This document shows, in pieces, positions 38,145-47,648 of a stretch of DNA of 64,000 nucleotides. Under the pieces are notes generated by a model. The model made no database searches and was not told where the DNA came from. It was given only the letters and a program-made list of their open reading frames with translations. How positions within the stretch are numbered: position 1 is the first letter of the stretch; every line of letters starts with the position of its first letter. Both the position numbers and the translations under genes were made by a program. The stretch comes from Kalymmatonema hyalinum WJT4-NPBG1 (GTDB lineage Bacteria; Cyanobacteriota; Cyanobacteriia; Cyanobacteriales; Nostocaceae). The stretch lies in assembly GCA_019359075.1 (NCBI GenBank), contig JAHHIB010000029.1:1-64000 (forward strand), in the 5' to 3' direction.

Positions 38145-38987
38145 ATGGTAAACATCGGCTATCATACTGCTAAATTTCAAGGGCAATTTATTCGTTCTCT
38201 TTATAGAAATGTAGCTGTTAAGTTGGTCAACCTTCCTATTAAGCAGAATCGAAAAGTTCCGATAAATGTCTATTCTTTGTCATGCGAGCGCGATTTGCCA
38301 GAACAAGTGGTAAGTATTCGGTCGTTCATCCGTCATGTCGGCATTCCAGATACATTCACTGTTATTTCTGATGGTAGCTATACTGATGACAGTTGTCGTT
38401 TACTCCGCCGCATACATCCCTGTGTTGAGGTAGTGCCTTTAAAAAAACTTCTTAGAAGGGATCTGCCTCAATGTGTTTCTGAATATGCCGAACTGCATGT
38501 AATGGGCAGAAAGTTGTCGGCATTAATGTCAATTCCTGTGGATGGTCCAACTATCTACACAGATTCAGATATTTTATTTTTTCCAGGTGGAATTGACTTA
38601 GTTGAGTTAGCTACTTCCGACGATAAATACACTAGATATTTACCTGATTGTTCTAATTCACTGGATGAGAAAATCATTTACGATGATTCCGAAAAAATAA
38701 ATCCAATCAATGCTGGATTTATTTTATTTAAGCACGAGTTGGACTGGAGTTTCGCTATTGAACGCTTGGCGAATATTAAAGGAGTTCCTGGATATTTTAC
38801 TGAACAAACAGTGGTGCATTTGACAATCCACCAGAATCAGGGCAAGCCTCTGTGCTCGCAACGATATATTCTTAATGTAGAAGATCAGTTCATTTATCCA
38901 GATAAATTTGCTAGTAAACAAATTGCTTTAAGACATTACGTTAGGAATGTCAGACACAAGTTTTGGTTTAATTTAGCGTTGACTTGA
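38145..38987 (+). CDS. Putative GT-A-like glycosyltransferase
   Basis: 280-residue protein with a nucleotide-sugar transferase look. NVYSLSCERDLPEQVVSIRS at the start of the fold, then TIYTDSDILFFPGG with a DSD (140-142) typical of the metal-binding DxD motif, INAGFILFKHELDW (acceptor side) and FTEQTVVHLTIHQNQG. These match the pattern of short GT-A enzymes. A GAGGA ribosome-binding site precedes the ATG. Stands alone. Donor and acceptor are unknown. Confidence 0.65.
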   Translation: MVNIGYHTAKFQGQFIRSLYRNVAVKLVNLPIKQNRKVPINVYSLSCERDLPEQVVSIRSFIRHVGIPDTFTVISDGSYTDDSCRLLRRIHPCVEVVPLKKLLRRDLPQCVSEYAELHVMGRKLSALMSIPVDGPTIYTDSDILFFPGGIDLVELATSDDKYTRYLPDCSNSLDEKIIYDDSEKINPINAGFILFKHELDWSFAIERLANIKGVPGYFTEQTVVHLTIHQNQGKPLCSQRYILNVEDQFIYPDKFASKQIALRHYVRNVRHKFWFNLALT

Positions 38988-39023
38988 TCGTAAGTATTGC
39001 AACTGGTATTGCTTGGCTAATAC

Positions 39024-39168
39024 TTACTAACTTAAGTTGCTAGTTACTGCCATCAAATATATATTACTAATACAAAATATCTCTTTTCGAGTATTTTTGA
39101 TTATATAATACTCATATTTTGTACTTAGTTCAAGGTGTCTTTTGATAACTAGCAACTTGGGTTAGTAA
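39024..39168. repeat. MITE-like element with 23-bp inverted ends
   Basis: 145 bp bounded by 23-base arms, 39024-39046 and 39146-39168, that match as inverted repeats with two mismatches (shared core AAGTTGCTAGTTA). The interior is AT-rich and non-coding. It lies in the 500-bp spacer between two carbohydrate-related genes. The rest of that spacer shows nothing recognisable. Confidence 0.6.
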
Positions 39169-39486
39169 AGATTATAGTACTCACTATTTATTGATCAACG
39201 ATTTCCATAAGTCGTTAATTGTCAATGCAGAATTTTTAGTATGCAGTCTTTCAAGATTAATAGAATAATTCGTGGAGAGTAAATATAAATAAGCTTTCCT
39301 GCTTTTTTGTCGGCAAAATAGTACTTAATATTTTGCTTTCTTTCTAAGAGAATAGCAAAGGTGCTTTGATGGCGAGGAGTTACAAAGCTAGATGTATTTG
39401 CCCTGCAATTATTCCTTATTTGCTTGAGAAAATTCATTTCAAGACACATTTAAAAAGCAAATTTTCACACAGAGAATTAAATTAGG

Positions 39487-40650
39487 ATGGTTACTAGTAA
39501 ATCAAGATCAAACATAGCAGCGCTGCTGGAGTTCATGCCCCCAAGTAAGGGTAAGGAGATCACTACAAGAGTTTTACGCTCATTCCAAAAGGGTCCCAAC
39601 CTTTGGGATCCATGGATTCTAAAAGATGGTGATGTCTATAGGCTCTTTTATTTGATGGCTCCGAAACCAGTTCCTCCAGCAAATTTTTGGAGCCAAGGTA
39701 CGATTTATGGTGCTATTTCCGTAGACCTACAAAATTGGAAATCTACAGGTATTGTACTCGAACCTGATCCTTCAAATCCATGGGAATCTGGAAGAATCCT
39801 TGCTGGCAGTACTTACAAAGAAGATGGAATTTATTACCTTTTTTACTCAGCATCAGGTCCAGGAGAGACACTCAAGAATGAAAAGATTGGTATAGCAACA
39901 TCCACTGATGGTTTAAATTGGAAACGCTACTCACCCAATCCTCTTTTTTCGGAAGATGAGCGTAGTCGTTGGTATGGACCACAAAAGGACACTGGTCATT
40001 TCCATTGGCGTGATCCTTACATTGTCAAGGATTACAGTAGTGGTAAATATTATATGTTTATTACCACCTATCTTAAGGATGGAAGTCCTGATAGATATCA
40101 AGGATGTGTTGCTTTAGCAGTAGCTGACAAAATAACTGGACCTTATGAATTATTGCCTCCAGTTGCTGGTCCAACTGTTAGTGAGATAGAAGACTGGCCT
40201 TTCCTTGAAATGGAACGACCACAAGTAATATATCGGAATGGTAAATACTATTTATTTTTCTCATGCTGGTCCTCTAATTTGAATCCTAAATGGCTAGAAA
40301 ATTTACCAGCGGAGCAAATTAGAAAAAATCGTATCCACAATACTGTGTTATATTGCTTAATCTCTGATAATATCTCTGGACCTTATAAGCTTGCTGTCGA
40401 TCTACCTATCGTCAGGGGTAGTGGAAAAACTGGTATGTATGGAACAAATTTTTTCCCTATACCAGATAATCCAGAAGAATTTATGGCAATCGGTTGGTAT
40501 CACAACGTATCCTCTCTAGAAGTTTCACAAAGATTCAAAGCACGTTTTACTGATCAATCAATTGAAATAACTCCCAACTCGTTGGAGAAATTAATTGAAT
40601 GGAAACGTAGCTGGCTAAATCAAACGAGACTACAGAGCAAACGTATCTAA
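39487..40650 (+). CDS. Beta-propeller glycoside hydrolase, GH68/GH32-like
   Basis: 387-residue five-bladed beta-propeller enzyme of the clan containing GH68 and GH32. Three acidic motifs are in place: WDPW (D41, nucleophile position), HWRDPYIV (D176 of the RDP transition-state motif) and EMERPQVIYR (E243, acid/base position). Repeated blades read GKYYLFFS and GIYYLFYSA. It probably acts on fructosides or related glycosides, which fits a fructokinase elsewhere in the window. GH43 cannot be excluded. No signal peptide, so possibly cytoplasmic. Confidence 0.65.
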   Translation: MVTSKSRSNIAALLEFMPPSKGKEITTRVLRSFQKGPNLWDPWILKDGDVYRLFYLMAPKPVPPANFWSQGTIYGAISVDLQNWKSTGIVLEPDPSNPWESGRILAGSTYKEDGIYYLFYSASGPGETLKNEKIGIATSTDGLNWKRYSPNPLFSEDERSRWYGPQKDTGHFHWRDPYIVKDYSSGKYYMFITTYLKDGSPDRYQGCVALAVADKITGPYELLPPVAGPTVSEIEDWPFLEMERPQVIYRNGKYYLFFSCWSSNLNPKWLENLPAEQIRKNRIHNTVLYCLISDNISGPYKLAVDLPIVRGSGKTGMYGTNFFPIPDNPEEFMAIGWYHNVSSLEVSQRFKARFTDQSIEITPNSLEKLIEWKRSWLNQTRLQSKRI

Positions 40651-40671
40651 ATTACTAGCTGAATGTAGTAT

Positions 40672-40698
40672 TGGGGGTGTGCGGTCAGCCCACCCCCA
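40672..40698. terminator. Hairpin between convergent genes
   Basis: GGGGGTG (40673-40679) pairs with CACCCCC (40691-40697) around an 11-base loop, between the convergent hydrolase and epimerase genes. No T-run follows directly. Confidence 0.35.
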
Positions 40699-40782
40699 CG
40701 CTAGGCGATCGCGCAAAGCATACTGCCCTAACAGGCAATTGCTACCATCCTTATTCGACTAAAAAGGGGATTTTAATCGCCT

Positions 40783-41742
40783 TTACTTAATAAATGGTTT
40801 AACACCACTGATTTTTAAAACATCACTCACCGTCGCACAGTAATTTGGTAAACCGAAACTGCCGGGATTAATAAAATTTTGGTAAGTAAAATGCCGATAG
40901 TTCATACTGAATCTATCCCAAGCAGCCATTTCAATGCGGAACAAAACGATAATTAAATTGGCTAAAGATAACGATAGTGGGATGCGAAAGAAAATCTTTT
41001 TACCTAGATAGGCGCAAACTTCTTCTATTGCCTGGTTTACAGTTAATTGCGCTTGACCTAAAACTAAGGAGCGTGGTTCGTCTTCTTTGGGAGGATTATC
41101 AATCAAATACCGTACCACACTGGCAATATCTCGCCCGTGAATGAAGTGGAAACTACCATCTGCCTTCAAATAACGAATCAAATCTATATATTTCGTAACT
41201 TCTGGAATACCAGATGTAACGTGAGAGTAGGGTTTATTACTATCGCCACCCACTACTAAAGTGGGAAAAACAGTCGTCACTTTGGGGGCTATGGCTAACC
41301 CCGGTATCTTATGCAAGCAATCGTACTTGGAACGGATATAATCTGTACCCAGTTCGCCTGCTTCCTTCAACGGTTGATTGTTGCGATCCAAAACGCTGGC
41401 GGTGGAAAAATAAATCACTTGTTCGCATCTGTTTGGGTCTAGCAAGTTGAGCAACTCGTGCGTTTTGTGTACATTAATATCAAATGTTGCTCCACCGCCC
41501 CAAGCCGTTGCCGTTAGCACAGCAACATCTATCGTTTTCAGCAAGTCGGCAAATTGCCCTATTTCTTGCATATCACCCTGCAAGACGGTCACACCTGGAC
41601 GTGCTTGAGTATCTACTTGCAGTTTCTTAGGGTTCCTTACTAGTAGATACAGTTCGTGTTCCGTTTCTTGAATTAAGGCTTCACTTATGTAGTGACCGAT
41701 ACAACCACTTGCACCCGTTACTAAAATCCGTTTCTGGCTCAT
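40783..41742 (-). CDS. NAD-dependent epimerase/dehydratase family protein
   Basis: Extended short-chain dehydrogenase/reductase of 319 residues. N-terminal NAD(P)-binding RILVTGASGCIGHYISEAL, then VLQGDMQE and STASVLD, with the catalytic Tyr/Lys pair likely in TDYIRSKYD. The upstream TTG at 41754 would add four residues. I chose the ATG at 41742 because MSQKRILVTG is the usual opening. Next to hemE on the same strand, 143 bp downstream. The substrate is unknown. Membrane-like residues near the C-terminus (LSLANLIIVLFRI) may give peripheral binding. Confidence 0.8.
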   Translation of the reverse strand: MSQKRILVTGASGCIGHYISEALIQETEHELYLLVRNPKKLQVDTQARPGVTVLQGDMQEIGQFADLLKTIDVAVLTATAWGGGATFDINVHKTHELLNLLDPNRCEQVIYFSTASVLDRNNQPLKEAGELGTDYIRSKYDCLHKIPGLAIAPKVTTVFPTLVVGGDSNKPYSHVTSGIPEVTKYIDLIRYLKADGSFHFIHGRDIASVVRYLIDNPPKEDEPRSLVLGQAQLTVNQAIEEVCAYLGKKIFFRIPLSLSLANLIIVLFRIEMAAWDRFSMNYRHFTYQNFINPGSFGLPNYCATVSDVLKISGVKPFIK

Positions 41743-41762
41743 AGGGAGTTTCAAATAAGATT

Positions 41763-41848
41763 CAGGAGTTATGAATTATGAATTATGAACTATGAATGAG
41801 AAAAAAGTTTCACAATTCATCCTTCACCTTCATAATCTATAACTCCTG
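41763..41848. repeat. Inverted-repeat element between hemE and epimerase
   Basis: 20-base arms (41763-41782 and 41829-41848, starting CAGGAGTTAT and ending ATAACTCCTG) match with two mismatches. The arms are partly ATGAATT heptads. It may act as a terminator for hemE or be a small mobile repeat. Confidence 0.5.
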
Positions 41849-41885
41849 TACAGGCGCAATACCTTGCACCCCTAACCTCGGCTGA

Positions 41886-42941
41886 TCATACAACTGCACT
41901 GCTGAGTTGCTTTGCTGTTTCAAAGAAGAAAGCGACATTCTCCTCTGGAGTCTCAGGTAAAACACCGTGACCCAGATTAAGAATGTGTCCCCGGTTACCA
42001 GCTTTACGCACGGTATCGAAAATGCGATCGCGGATAAACTCTTTGGAACCAAACAGCACACCTGGATCAAGATTTCCCTGCACTTTGACGTGCTTGCCTA
42101 ATCTTTCCCGTGCGTCTGCCATATCCACTGTCCAGTCTACAGTGATCACATCTGCGCCTGAGAGTGCCATCCTCTCTAGCAAACCACCACAACCACTCAC
42201 CAGCAGAATCAGGGGTGTATCAGGATGAGTTTCCCTGACTTGCTGGAAAACTCGCTGCTGATAGGGGAGTGCGAAAGTTTCGTAATCTTGAGGACTCAAC
42301 TGTCCTGCCCAAGAATCAAACATTTGCACAACTTGAGCGCCACAGTCAATTTGGTAGCGGACATAAGTGGCGATCGCATCTGCGAATTTTGCCAACAACT
42401 GATGCAGCACCGTCGGTTCCGAGAACGCCATGTTTTTGATGATGGAATAGGTTTTGGAACCTTTTCCCTCCACCGCATAAGCGGCTAATGTCCAAGGCGC
42501 ACCGACAAAGCCCAACACTGTTGATTTGTTACCCACTTCTTGCCGCAATGCCTGCAGAATTGTTTTAATAAAAGGCAGGGATTGTTCTGGCTCTAAGGGA
42601 TGCAGGTTATCGACTTGTGCTTGGGTGCGAATGGGCGAGTCAATGATTGGTCCTTTGCCTTCAGCGATATCCATATCAATGCCTAAACCAGGAAGCGGCG
42701 TGACGATATCAGAAAACAAAATCACTCCGTCCGGTTGGAAGGCTTTCCAGGGTTGCAAGGATACCTCAATCGCTACTTCTGGTATTTCCGAGCGATCGCG
42801 AAAAGAAGGATACTTCTCCCTTAAATCTCGGTAAGCTTTCATATATCGTCCCGCTTGTCGCATCATCCATACGGGGGGACGGTCTAACACTTCACCACGA
42901 GCTGCCCTGAGGAGATAAGGATCATTGGAGGAAATACCCAT
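41886..42941 (-). CDS. hemE: Uroporphyrinogen decarboxylase
   Basis: Tetrapyrrole-pathway enzyme that converts uroporphyrinogen III to coproporphyrinogen III, feeding haem and chlorophyll. 351 residues. Signature [13 protein letters not shown] (about 21-33), catalytic-site [16 protein letters not shown], and [19 protein letters not shown], then [10 protein letters not shown] and [15 protein letters not shown]. Soluble, normally a dimer. Start ATG fits family length. Confidence 0.96.
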   Translation of the reverse strand: MGISSNDPYLLRAARGEVLDRPPVWMMRQAGRYMKAYRDLREKYPSFRDRSEIPEVAIEVSLQPWKAFQPDGVILFSDIVTPLPGLGIDMDIAEGKGPIIDSPIRTQAQVDNLHPLEPEQSLPFIKTILQALRQEVGNKSTVLGFVGAPWTLAAYAVEGKGSKTYSIIKNMAFSEPTVLHQLLAKFADAIATYVRYQIDCGAQVVQMFDSWAGQLSPQDYETFALPYQQRVFQQVRETHPDTPLILLVSGCGGLLERMALSGADVITVDWTVDMADARERLGKHVKVQGNLDPGVLFGSKEFIRDRIFDTVRKAGNRGHILNLGHGVLPETPEENVAFFFETAKQLSSAVV

Positions 42942-43088
42942 TTAACAGTTCATCCTAAACTCTTTTTTATGTCATTGTTTAGCTTATCATTCCAGGATTC
43001 TCCTTTTTCAGGAGGCGTAGCGTTTGGGGTGCAGATCGCAAAACTTCTACTCAAATCCGACTCAAAACTTAATAAATATTAAATTCTT

Positions 43089-43823
43089 ATGCAACCCCAT
43101 TCAAAACAACCCTCTCACAAAGTATTTTCTGGTGAACCCAAAGCGCGAAAGTTTTTAATACCCCGCTTCCAGCGCCGGAGTTTCTTCATCCAATTTACGC
43201 TTATGACCTTTTTAGGATGGGTTGTAGGCGGAATTGCTAGTATAGCCATAGAAAAAACTATTGTAGAGATGCTGCCAAGAGCGGTTTTGCAGCAGAAAAT
43301 ATGGTACACCTTAGCAAAATACTTCAGCAATGGTGTGTTTGCGCTCATTTTCGGTGCAGATCAAGCGCTTGTTCTGCGTAGATACCTATCCGGTTGGTCG
43401 TGGATGTTTGCCACTAGCCTGGGCTGGCTAGTTGCTAACAGCGTTTCCGCACAATGGATTAACTACATTGCATCCATCGCATCATTAAATCAAATATCTG
43501 TTGAACAAAAGGTTATCTTTGGATTTTTGTCAACTATCGCATATATCCTTTCCGGAATTTGGCTTGGGTTTTTCCAATGGTTAGTCCTGCGACGGTACAC
43601 TAGACGTGCTTGGTGGTGGAATTTTCTGCCTTCAATTTCATTTCTATTCATCAGTATCTTGGTTTGGTTGCTTTCGCTTGTGCAGGAGTTTATTCCAGAA
43701 GTCAACCGGGTTCAGGTTGTGTATTTATGTGAACAAGGATTGACAGCGGTGGTTTTGGGAGTCATTCCAACTATTGGCTTGTGTACCTTGAAAACGAATT
43801 TACGGTACACCACAGGGACTTGA
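43089..43823 (+). CDS. Polytopic membrane protein of unknown function
   Basis: 244-residue integral membrane protein with about five to six hydrophobic segments (TLMTFLGWVVGGIASIAI; YFSNGVFALIFGADQALVL; WMFATSLGWLVANSV; FGFLSTIAYILSGIWLGFF; FLFISILVWLLSLV; GLTAVVLGVIPTIG). A repeated theme, GADQALVLRRYLSGWSWM and GFFQWLVLRRYTRRAWWW, marks two similar halves and recurs in cyanobacterial proteins of unknown role. Divergent from hemE. Confidence 0.7.
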   Translation: MQPHSKQPSHKVFSGEPKARKFLIPRFQRRSFFIQFTLMTFLGWVVGGIASIAIEKTIVEMLPRAVLQQKIWYTLAKYFSNGVFALIFGADQALVLRRYLSGWSWMFATSLGWLVANSVSAQWINYIASIASLNQISVEQKVIFGFLSTIAYILSGIWLGFFQWLVLRRYTRRAWWWNFLPSISFLFISILVWLLSLVQEFIPEVNRVQVVYLCEQGLTAVVLGVIPTIGLCTLKTNLRYTTGT

Positions 43824-43877
43824 AGTTCATCATGAATGCGAAGATAGTAGCTGCACATTGAATTAAAGTTAAGAAAT

Positions 43878-45944
43878 ATGAACGAACATGATTTACAAAC
43901 TACAGTGACTCCACCCATCGCCGAAAAACAGCCGCAAGTATTGGAATTGCACGGATCTCAGCGAGTTGACAACTACTTTTGGATGCGTGAGCAGAACAAC
44001 CCGAAAGTTATCGCTTATCTGGAAGCTGAAAACGCTTACACCAATGCGATGATGCAGCACACTGAAGCGCTGCAAACAAGGCTCTATGAGGAAATGCTTA
44101 GTCGGATTAAAGAAACCGATTTGTCAGTGCCATACCGTAAAGATGACTATTATTATTATTCCCGTACTGAAGAAGGAAAAGCTTACCCAATTTTCTGCCG
44201 CAAAAAGGGCAGCCTCGACGCTCCCGAACAAGTGCTGCTAGATCAAAATGAACTAGCAAAAGAGCATGAATTTTTGAGCTTAGGTGTATTGCAAGTTAGC
44301 CCTAATCATCAAATCTTAGCTTATTCCATTGATACCAGTGGTGCTGAGCAATACACGCTTTTCTTTCTTGACCTTAAGACATTCGAGTTATACCCAGAAA
44401 GCATCCCTGAAACTAATTATTCTTTGGCTTGGGGTAATGATAATCAGACAGTATTCTACACCAAAATTGATGAGGCAAACCGTCCCTTCCAACTATTTCG
44501 GCACAGTTTAGGCAATTCTGTTGATGAAGATGCTCTCATTTATCAAGAATCAGATGATGCTTACCATTTATACGTTGGTAAAACCCGGAGTCAGGCATAC
44601 ATCTTGATGAGTTTGGGTAGCACAATTACATCAGAGGTTCACTATTTAGATGCTAATCATCCCACCGATTCTTTTCAATTAATGCACCCACGAAATACGG
44701 GAGTGCAATACGACGTTGACCATCACAGTGATGACTTTTACATTGTTACAAATGAAGAGGCAATCAACTTTAAACTGATGAAAACCCCGGTAGTTTCGCC
44801 AGCAAAAGAGAATTGGCAGACTGTCATTCCCCATCGAGAAGATGTGATGCTCTCAGGTGTTAGCCTGTTTGCTAATTACATGGCAATTTACGAAAGAAAG
44901 GGTGGACTACCAATTGGGCGAGTGCAAAATTTATCGACAGGAGAGGAACATAACATTACCTTTCCAGAGCCAACCTACAATTTTTACGAAAGCAGTAACC
45001 CAGAATTTAACACGACTATTTTGCGGTTCAGCTACACCTCTTTAATCACTCCCCAATCTGTGTTTGACTATGACATGGAAACAAATGAACGGGAGTTGAA
45101 AAAAGAAACGGAAGTTCTCGGTGGCTACGACAGAAATCAGTACAAGAGTGAGTGGTTGATAGCTACCGCTAAAGACGGTACACAAATTCCCATATCTATC
45201 GTTTACAAACAGGGAATTAAAAAAGATGGTAAAAATCCTTTGTATCTTACAGGATACGGTTCTTATGGTGTATCTTACCCGGCGTCGTTTTCATCCAATC
45301 GACTTGCGCTGCTAGATCGTGGGATAGTGTTTGCCATTGCACATATTCGTGGCGGTGAAGAAATGGGGCGTAAGTGGTATGAAGATGGCAAGTTCTTGAA
45401 GAAAAAGAACACCTTTACCGATTTTATTGCCTGTGCAGAATATTTGATTGGCGAAAAGTGGACATCGAGCGATCGCCTTGCCATTTCCGGCGGGAGTGCA
45501 GGCGGTTTATTGATGGGAGCAGTGATGAATATGCGTCCCGACCTTTTTAAAGTCGTCGTTGCTGATGTACCCTTTGTAGACGTAGTGACTACAATATTGG
45601 ATACCTCCCTACCGCTGTCAGTCATGGAATGGGAAGAATGGGGTAATCCCAACGACAAAGTTTATTACGACTACATGAAGTCCTACTCGCCGTACGATAA
45701 CGTGGAGGCGAAGGATTACCCAGATACCCTCATCGTCGCTGGCTTGAATGATTCTCGCGTCAAATATTGGGAACCAGCCAAATGGACGGCAAAACTACGA
45801 GAACTTAAAACAGATAACAACATTCTCCTGCTTAAAACCAACATGGGTGCAGGACATGGCGGTGCATCTGGGCGTTATGAAAGCTTGAAAGAATTAGCTT
45901 TTGAGTATGCCTTTGTTTTAGATCGCTTAGGTTTGGGGGAGTAG
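43878..45944 (+). CDS. Oligopeptidase B / prolyl oligopeptidase family
   Basis: 688-residue S9A serine peptidase that cuts short peptides, by family likely after Arg/Lys. N-terminal beta-propeller (about 70-400, e.g. VDNYFWMREQNNPKV ahead of it) and C-terminal alpha/beta-hydrolase domain. Catalytic triad S540 in ISGGSAGGLL, D625 in LNDSRVKYW and H660 in GAGHGGASGR. The YGVSYPASFSSNRLALLDRG segment and AHIRGGEEMGRKWYEDG are typical. No signal peptide, so cytoplasmic. Starts 54 bp after the membrane-protein gene. A strong hairpin follows its stop. Confidence 0.92.
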   Translation: MNEHDLQTTVTPPIAEKQPQVLELHGSQRVDNYFWMREQNNPKVIAYLEAENAYTNAMMQHTEALQTRLYEEMLSRIKETDLSVPYRKDDYYYYSRTEEGKAYPIFCRKKGSLDAPEQVLLDQNELAKEHEFLSLGVLQVSPNHQILAYSIDTSGAEQYTLFFLDLKTFELYPESIPETNYSLAWGNDNQTVFYTKIDEANRPFQLFRHSLGNSVDEDALIYQESDDAYHLYVGKTRSQAYILMSLGSTITSEVHYLDANHPTDSFQLMHPRNTGVQYDVDHHSDDFYIVTNEEAINFKLMKTPVVSPAKENWQTVIPHREDVMLSGVSLFANYMAIYERKGGLPIGRVQNLSTGEEHNITFPEPTYNFYESSNPEFNTTILRFSYTSLITPQSVFDYDMETNERELKKETEVLGGYDRNQYKSEWLIATAKDGTQIPISIVYKQGIKKDGKNPLYLTGYGSYGVSYPASFSSNRLALLDRGIVFAIAHIRGGEEMGRKWYEDGKFLKKKNTFTDFIACAEYLIGEKWTSSDRLAISGGSAGGLLMGAVMNMRPDLFKVVVADVPFVDVVTTILDTSLPLSVMEWEEWGNPNDKVYYDYMKSYSPYDNVEAKDYPDTLIVAGLNDSRVKYWEPAKWTAKLRELKTDNNILLLKTNMGAGHGGASGRYESLKELAFEYAFVLDRLGLGE

Positions 45945-45962
45945 GAAAGGACACAGGGACAC

Positions 45963-45991
45963 GGACAAAGGAGAAATACTCTCCTTTGTCC
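45963..45991 (+). terminator. Terminator hairpin after oligopeptidase gene
   Basis: Perfect 12-bp stem GGACAAAGGAGA / TCTCCTTTGTCC with a 5-base loop, 18 bp after the stop codon. The downstream T content is modest. Confidence 0.6.
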
Positions 45992-45992
45992 C

Positions 45993-46137
45993 TCATTTGT
46001 CGATTTCCTCTAAACTCAAAATACCTTGCTCTGCATCCAAAGTTGCTAGTGTACCAACTGGTAAAGCCGTGTTCGGTCCATCATGACCAAAAGGCAAGTT
46101 TGAGACAATGGGAGTACCCAAATCACCCAAGTGATCG
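45993..46137 (-). pseudogene. 3'-end remnant of an LD-carboxypeptidase gene
   Basis: The minus strand encodes HLGDLGTPIVSNLPFGHDGP, NTALPVGTLATLDAEQGILS and a stop shortly after. That is homologous to the C-terminus of the intact LD-carboxypeptidase at 46614-47540 (LGDLGIPVVSGLPFGHDGP and so on), including the catalytic His. Roughly three quarters of the bases match. Homology stops near 46137 and no N-terminal part is present. The SemiSWEET gene lies between the remnant and the intact gene. Confidence 0.85.
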
Positions 46138-46269
46138 CCCGTTTGCGTAATATGTCCGAAGAACTTAGTTCAGGGTAGCGGTTGGCTTGTGCCCGAATTC
46201 GCTAAATAAACGAACAGGGATATACGCTTGAAAACTCTCAAAATCCTTATCTATTGTCATATAGTAAAC

Positions 46270-46533
46270 ATGAAAGAAATAGTCACTTTTTTATTTGGGT
46301 TAGGATTTGTATTCAATGCTAGTTTATTTGTTCCACAAGCCATTAGAATTGTCAAAACTCAAAGTGCTAAAAATATTTCTTTAATAACTTTTGCTGGCTT
46401 TAATTTTATTCAATTTAACAGTATTTTATATGGTTATTACCAAAATGATTGGATTTTGATGTACGGTAATTTAATTAGTTTTATTGCTTGTGGTACTGTA
46501 ACATTATTGGCAATCTACTATAGAAATAAATAA
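46270..46533 (+). CDS. SemiSWEET-family sugar transporter
   Basis: 87-residue membrane protein with three helices, the half-size PQ-loop/SWEET unit that dimerises to move sugars down a gradient. LGFVFNASLFVPQAIRIVKTQS holds the PQ motif in helix 1, followed by NISLITFAGFNFIQFNSILYG and LISFIACGTVTLLAIYY. A TTG at 46228 could extend it by 14 residues. The ATG at 46270 fits the family. AT-richer than its neighbours and inserted between a carboxypeptidase gene and that gene's duplicated tail, which suggests acquisition. Confidence 0.8.
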   Translation: MKEIVTFLFGLGFVFNASLFVPQAIRIVKTQSAKNISLITFAGFNFIQFNSILYGYYQNDWILMYGNLISFIACGTVTLLAIYYRNK

Positions 46534-46613
46534 TCTATTAAGCAAGGCTAAGAGCCAACCGATTTGAGAGTTTAGAGATATTTTGTTGGCTAATGCCTAA
46601 TACAGGAATGCAT

Positions 46614-47540
46614 CTATTGCATAATATCTAATATTCCCTGCTCTGCATCTAAAGTGACCTTCACACCTACTGGTAAAGCTGCGTTCGGTCCATCATGACC
46701 AAAAGGCAAGCCGGAGACGACGGGAATGCCCAAATCACCCAAGCGATCGCGCAACACTTCCTCAACACTAAAGCTGGGAACGTTTGGTGGTGCTTCACAA
46801 CGGCTAAAGCTACCCAATGCAATCCCACGGACTTTTGATAAAGCGCCGCTCATCCGCCACTGCGTCAGCATTCGGTCGATGCGGTAGGGGGCTTCTGCCA
46901 CATCCTCGAATGCCAAAATTACTCCATTGATATCTGGTAGCATTGGCGTACTGAGAAGATGGGTTGCCACTGTAAGATTACCTGGTAATAGGATACCAGT
47001 TGCAATACCTCCACCCCAACCACAACCCTTTAGAGGGGCAAGAGGGCGACCTTCAACCAAATCAAATAACCTTTGAATTGACCAATCTGGTTCTGAGGCG
47101 AGAGTTGTCAGTACGGGACCATGAACGCTGCAAATCCCTGCTGTGTAAAGGCTCCATAAAAGAGCAGTGATATCAGAAAAGCCAATGAGCCATTTTGGAA
47201 GTGCTGAGTTTTCTGAATCCTGCCAAGTCCAATTTTCTAAAATGCGGGTGCTACCAAAACCGCCTCTAGCACAGAGAATACCGCGACACTCTGGTTCGTT
47301 CCATGCTGTTGCTAGGCGATCGCGACGTTGTTCGTCTTTACCTGCTAAATATCCCCATTTGTCATCTATCTCTGGTATTACTTCTACTTGATAACCACGC
47401 GATCGCCAAATTTCCACTCCTTTTTGGAAAGCCTCAAATTCTCGCAAAGCACCACTTGGCGCAATGACTTGTAGTAAGTCACCAGGTTTGAGAGGTGGTG
47501 GAACAATTTTAGATTTTAGATTTTGGATTTTGGATTGCAT
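46614..47540 (-). CDS. LD-carboxypeptidase (S66 family)
   Basis: 308-residue serine peptidase of murein recycling, removing the terminal D-Ala from tetrapeptides (LdcA type). Triad residues: S122 in IGFSDITALLWS, E212 in LAFEDVAEAPYRID and H282 in PFGHDGPNAALP. LCARGGFGSTRIL is also typical. The first 12 residues (QSKIQNLKSKI) come from an AT-rich heptad-like repeat. The native start may be later, near the KPGDLLQVIAPSG strand, but no ATG is there. Cytoplasmic. Confidence 0.9.
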   Translation of the reverse strand: MQSKIQNLKSKIVPPPLKPGDLLQVIAPSGALREFEAFQKGVEIWRSRGYQVEVIPEIDDKWGYLAGKDEQRRDRLATAWNEPECRGILCARGGFGSTRILENWTWQDSENSALPKWLIGFSDITALLWSLYTAGICSVHGPVLTTLASEPDWSIQRLFDLVEGRPLAPLKGCGWGGGIATGILLPGNLTVATHLLSTPMLPDINGVILAFEDVAEAPYRIDRMLTQWRMSGALSKVRGIALGSFSRCEAPPNVPSFSVEEVLRDRLGDLGIPVVSGLPFGHDGPNAALPVGVKVTLDAEQGILDIMQ

Positions 47541-47648
47541 GAATAGACCTCTTGCATATATATTATTTCGTCTGTAGCTCTACGCTCTAGACGCAAAGAA
47601 AAAGTTCGGGAGTGCAGGTTGATTGACAAGTTACTAAAGAAGCGAAAA

